Shown: positions 8,438 to 9,515 of the stretch, piece by piece
Layout of the letters: each line of letters starts with the position of its first letter
How positions within the stretch are numbered: the first letter of the stretch is position 1
Origin: Thermodesulfobacteriota bacterium
Lineage (GTDB): Bacteria; Desulfobacterota; BSN033; UBA1163
Reading direction: 5' to 3'
DNA: 9,515 nucleotides
NCBI GenBank assembly: GCA_030024065.1
Contig: JASEIE010000145.1
Coordinates: 1-9,515 of the forward strand
Notes under the pieces: generated by a model
What the model saw: only the letters and a program-made list of their open reading frames with translations
Database searches by the model: none
Told to the model about the DNA's origin: nothing
Translations under genes and position numbers: made by a program

Positions 8438-8947
8438 TTAATTTTTCTTGAGAACAACTCTTTCCTGAAGTGTCTCCTCAATCAGCTTACGATGTTTCTC
8501 TTTATCGAGGGTTTCTTTGATCACTTTCTCAGCCGCCATGATGGAGATATTGACGAACTCCCGCCGCAAATCCTCAACGATCTTATCGCGCTCAGCCTGC
8601 AGTTCAGTTCGAGTTCGGTCAATGATCACTTGTGCCTGTTTCGCTGCCTCCTGTCGAGATTCTTCCCTCAGTCTTTCCCCGACTTGCATCGCTTGGGCGA
8701 TGACGGACTGTGCCTCTTGGCGTCCTTTATCAATCTGTTTCTGAACCTCTACCTTAGCTTGCTCAAATTCCTGCTTTGTCACCTCAGCCAATTCCATTGC
8801 TTCCTTTGTTCTTTTCGATCTCTCGTCAAGCATCTTCAGGACCGGTTTGTATAAGAAGATGCGTAATAGAACAAAGAGAATAATGAAATTGATGATAAAA
8901 ACGACCAACAGTGGTAAATTAACACCCAGTCTGGCGAAGCCTCCCAT
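8438..8947 (-). CDS. atpF: F-type ATP synthase b subunit
   Basis: This 169-residue membrane protein is the peripheral stalk that holds alpha3-beta3 still against rotation. It has one N-terminal membrane helix at about residues 9-31 (VNLPLLVVFIINFIILFVLL), the conserved FLYKPVLKMLDER junction (31-43), then a long charged, helical region rich in Glu, Lys, Gln and Ala up to the C terminus, which should dimerise and contact delta. Only one b gene is present here, so a homodimer is expected, in contrast to b/b' pairs of phototrophs. A GAGAGGG ribosome site lies upstream of the ATG. It follows the small membrane ORF by 34 nt. Confidence 0.96.
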   Translation of the reverse strand: MGGFARLGVNLPLLVVFIINFIILFVLLRIFLYKPVLKMLDERSKRTKEAMELAEVTKQEFEQAKVEVQKQIDKGRQEAQSVIAQAMQVGERLREESRQEAAKQAQVIIDRTRTELQAERDKIVEDLRREFVNISIMAAEKVIKETLDKEKHRKLIEETLQERVVLKKN

Positions 8948-8981
8948 GTGACCCTCTCTAAATGATTATATTCTTCAGGGT

Positions 8982-9101
8982 TTAAAATGCTGCGAGAAGC
9001 ACTTTACCTATGATGAGGACTGCTATGCTAAATACAAACAAAATTACCGCTGTAAAGGCAATGATGACTAACAAATTAGCGGGTGCCCCTCCATTTTCCA
9101 T
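8982..9101 (-). CDS. Small 39-residue single-pass membrane protein between atpE and atpF, function unknown
   Basis: I read an ATG at 9101 and TAA at 8984-8982: MENGGAPANLLVIIAF at the N terminus, then a hydrophobic run TAVILFVFSIAVLIIG and a short end KVLLAAF. A strong TAAGGAGGG lies 5 nt upstream of the ATG and overlaps the atpE stop region, which supports real translation. The only charged residues are Glu2 and Lys33, flanking one membrane helix at about residues 10-32. The gap to atpE is 12 nt and to atpF 34 nt, so it is co-transcribed with the Fo genes. I do not recognise it. It could be a small Fo accessory subunit or assembly factor, or a reduced b-like fragment; it lacks the charged stalk of b and the carboxylate and loop of c. 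Confidence 0.72.
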   Translation of the reverse strand: MENGGAPANLLVIIAFTAVILFVFSIAVLIIGKVLLAAF

Positions 9102-9113
9102 TGCGATCCCTCC

Positions 9114-9347
9114 TTACTTCACTACCATTGCCAAGATGATGCATACGATTAAAATATAAATCCCTATAGCCTCAGCTAAGGCGCCGATCAAAATCATGTT
9201 GGTCATAATTGCCCCCCTCGCTTCAGGATTGCGTCCGAGGGATTGCATTGCCGAGTAGCCAATTAGCCCCAAAGCCAGTGCTGGACCGAAAAATCCTACT
9301 CCTCCAATCAGGCCGATTGTTACCATTTTCATTATTTCTGGTGACAT
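9114..9347 (-). CDS. atpE: F-type ATP synthase c subunit
   Basis: This 77-residue membrane hairpin forms the rotating c ring that carries protons. Helix 1 runs to about residue 37, the polar loop is GRNPEA (38-43), and helix 2 contains the ion-binding glutamate E59 in GALAEAIGIY (55-64). The positions equivalent to the Na+ ligands of Ilyobacter-type c rings (a Gln in helix 1, a Ser after the Glu) are Leu and Ala here, so proton coupling is expected. The glycine-packing motif of helix 1, usually GxGxGxG, reads GPALALG (21-27), with alanines at the two middle positions. The ribosome site AGGAGG is strong. The TAA stop overlaps the leader of the small downstream ORF. Confidence 0.97.
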   Translation of the reverse strand: MSPEIMKMVTIGLIGGVGFFGPALALGLIGYSAMQSLGRNPEARGAIMTNMILIGALAEAIGIYILIVCIILAMVVK

Positions 9348-9374
9348 TTCCTTTTCCTCCTTTCAAGTTTGTTT

Positions 9375-9515
9375 TTATTCTGGTTCCTCGTGCATGGGAG
9401 CTACAGCGACCGTGCCAAATACGAGGGTTAAACCGCCGAAGATAAGGGCCTGTATCAGGCCGATCAGTAATTCTAACCCATAAAAGGGAAGTGTAAAGAC
9501 GAGAGGAATAAGAAA
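9375..9515 (-). CDS. atpB: F-type ATP synthase a subunit (C-terminal part only)
   Basis: Only the last 46 codons are in the window; the frame is open to the right edge and ends with TAA at 9377-9375. The visible part reads FLIPLVFTLPFYGLELLIG, then LIQALIFGGLTLVFGTV and ends HEEPE. This matches the last two membrane helices of subunit a, including the conserved GLIQALIF stretch with its glutamine, which lines a proton half-channel against the c ring. The essential arginine of helix 4 would lie further upstream, outside the window. It precedes atpE by 27 nt. Confidence 0.9.
   Translation of the reverse strand, partial: FLIPLVFTLPFYGLELLIGLIQALIFGGLTLVFGTVAVAPMHEEPE

Noticed and set aside
9114..9347. 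Sodium-coupled ATP synthase
   Set aside because: The helix-1 Gln and the Ser following the ion-binding Glu of Na+ c rings are Leu and Ala here, so proton coupling is more likely.

Overview
The window is bacterial and is filled almost entirely by genes on the minus strand. Positions 3294 to 9515 carry a nearly complete F-type ATP synthase operon. Read in the direction of transcription (right to left) the order is atpB (only its last 46 codons), atpE, a small unnamed membrane ORF, atpF, atpH, atpA, atpG, atpD, atpC. Downstream, still on the minus strand, positions 1 to 2902 hold the first 967 codons of a very large regulator with a MalT-like STAND ATPase at the N terminus and an OmpR/SARP-type winged helix near the C terminus. 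Its end lies beyond the left edge.

The gene order is the classical one (a, c, b, delta, alpha, gamma, beta, epsilon) with a single b gene. The c subunit has a glutamate proton site and a loop reading RNPEA, and lacks the residues typical of Na+ enzymes, so a proton-coupled enzyme is most likely. The subunit sequences look to me most like Chloroflexota (Dehalococcoidia-like) or Desulfobacterota-type F-ATPases. The regulator family also occurs in such anaerobic lineages. This assignment is from memory and tentative; only 'Bacteria' is secure.

Spacing is uneven. atpB-atpE-sORF-atpF-atpH are 8 to 34 nt apart and atpA-atpG only 1 nt. Wide gaps sit before atpA (165 nt), before atpD (140 nt) and before atpC (99 nt). 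Each wide gap contains inverted repeats. The two largest structured gaps lie just upstream of the two subunits needed in three copies per complex (alpha and beta).

The 391-bp gap between atpC and the regulator holds three things: a short reading frame resembling a second, diverged C-terminal tail of an epsilon subunit; a 105-bp degenerate tandem array of 7-bp purine units, which gives a C-rich, nearly G-free transcript resembling a Rho loading site; and a pair of 8-bp direct repeats just before the regulator start.

I see no new multi-gene system. The best leads are the 39-codon membrane ORF between atpE and atpF, the heptad array, the epsilon-tail relic, the structured gaps before atpA and atpD, and the unusual P-loop in the alpha subunit. 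There is no tRNA, rRNA, CRISPR array or insertion sequence that I can recognise.
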